DNA of 64,000 nucleotides, taken from Cryomorpha sp963748925. GTDB lineage: Bacteria > Bacteroidota > Bacteroidia > Flavobacteriales_D > Cryomorphaceae. The stretch covers positions 124,001 to 188,000 of the forward strand of contig CAVVKG010000002.1 in NCBI GenBank assembly GCA_963748925.1. Reading direction: 5' to 3'. The position numbers and the translations under genes are program-made. The notes below the pieces were generated by a model. It did not search any database, had not been told where the DNA came from, and saw only the letters and a program-made list of their open reading frames with translations. Shown piece by piece: positions 63,693 through 64,000 of the stretch (position 1 is its first letter; every line of letters begins with the position of its first letter).

Positions 63693-64000
63693 ATGACCTT
63701 TAGAAAAGCGACAAAAAATGATGTTCCGATTATTGTAGGAATGATTTCTGATGATGAACTTGGAAAGGAAAGGGAAAATTTCAAGGACCCTTTACCGATA
63801 GAATACCTGAAGGCGTTTGATAACATTAACGCTGACGAAAATCAAGAACTAATTGTGGTCGAAAACGATGAGTTGGAAATTATCGGGACTTTGCAATTGT
63901 CGTTTATTCAATATCTAACCTATCAAGGTGGGATTAGAGCGCAAATTGAGGCCGTAAGAATTAGAAAGGAAAATAGAGGACTGGGAATAGGAAAAGCCAT
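63693..64000 (+). CDS. GNAT acetyltransferase (3' end beyond window)
   Basis: At least 102 residues, translated by eye from the ATG at 63693 to the right edge without a stop: TFRKATKNDVPIIVGMISD at the start and EAVRIRKENRGLGIGKA at the edge, where RxxGxGxGKA is the acetyl-CoA-binding motif. Starts 27 nt after the ketosynthase stop; possibly co-transcribed. Confidence 0.85.
   Translation, partial: MTFRKATKNDVPIIVGMISDDELGKERENFKDPLPIEYLKAFDNINADENQELIVVENDELEIIGTLQLSFIQYLTYQGGIRAQIEAVRIRKENRGLGIGKA

Overview
The window looks like chromosome of a Bacteroidota, most probably a marine or aquatic member of Flavobacteriales. Reasons: very large secreted proteins with type IX secretion (T9SS) type A C-terminal sorting domains, many SusC/TonB-receptor-style and beta-barrel outer-membrane proteins, lipoproteins with a Cys directly after a short signal, promoters of the Bacteroidota TTTG / TAnnTTTG type, almost no Shine-Dalgarno sequences, and moderate to low GC. 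I saw no rRNA, tRNA or CRISPR array.

Region 1 (1-12.2 kb, minus strand) is a surface-protein locus: the first part of a giant secreted protein with a lectin-like N-terminus (runs off the left edge), then two paralogous von Willebrand A (vWA) adhesin-like proteins. The upstream copy ends in a dockerin-like calcium-binding tail; the downstream copy continues into thrombospondin-type-3-like repeats, three beta-propeller-like modules and a T9SS signal, but is broken by a +1 frameshift near 7103. The two share 1,837 bp at about 99.6% identity with sharp borders, plus a conserved promoter and leader.

Region 2 (12.5-19.8 kb, minus strand) is envelope housekeeping: an unknown exported protein, an RDD membrane protein, a lipoprotein, a secreted DRGH nuclease, an SPFH (stomatin-like) protein with a 56-residue Arc-type ribbon-helix-helix partner, and CreD. 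Region 3 (20-26 kb) has an AraC regulator, a lone receiver protein and a three-gene lipoprotein / TonB receptor / Fur-family operon with a perfect palindrome in front, probably a zinc-uptake (Zur) unit.

Region 4 (26.7-39 kb) has a 1,482-residue T9SS-exported PhoX-like protein that carries the same propeller module as the region-1 adhesin, a di-haem cytochrome c peroxidase with an imelysin-like N-terminal part followed by a leucine-rich-repeat protein, two more frameshifted genes, and a beta-barrel-like protein. Region 5 (39.1-44.4 kb) is rich in non-coding dispersed repeats around a lipoprotein and a CASTOR/POLLUX-like ion channel.

Region 6 (44.4-53.2 kb) is an AT-rich defence island and the most interesting part of the window: a 121-residue stand-alone GGDEF-fold protein (a possible nucleotide second-messenger synthase) translationally coupled to an unrecognised 472-residue protein, then three successive proteins each with an RxxxxH HEPN-type motif, an unknown protein, and a single-chain type IIG restriction-modification enzyme. 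The first two or three genes may be a small nucleotide-signalling defence operon; this is inference.

Region 7 (53.5-64 kb) has two outer-membrane barrels, a DUF3857/transglutaminase membrane protein, a TonB-C-like secreted protein, a tandem repeat with duplicated terminators beside a YceI lipoprotein, an 81-nt structured intergenic element, acetyltransferases (one truncated, one running off the right edge), a short ribosome hibernation factor and a ketoacyl-ACP synthase III.
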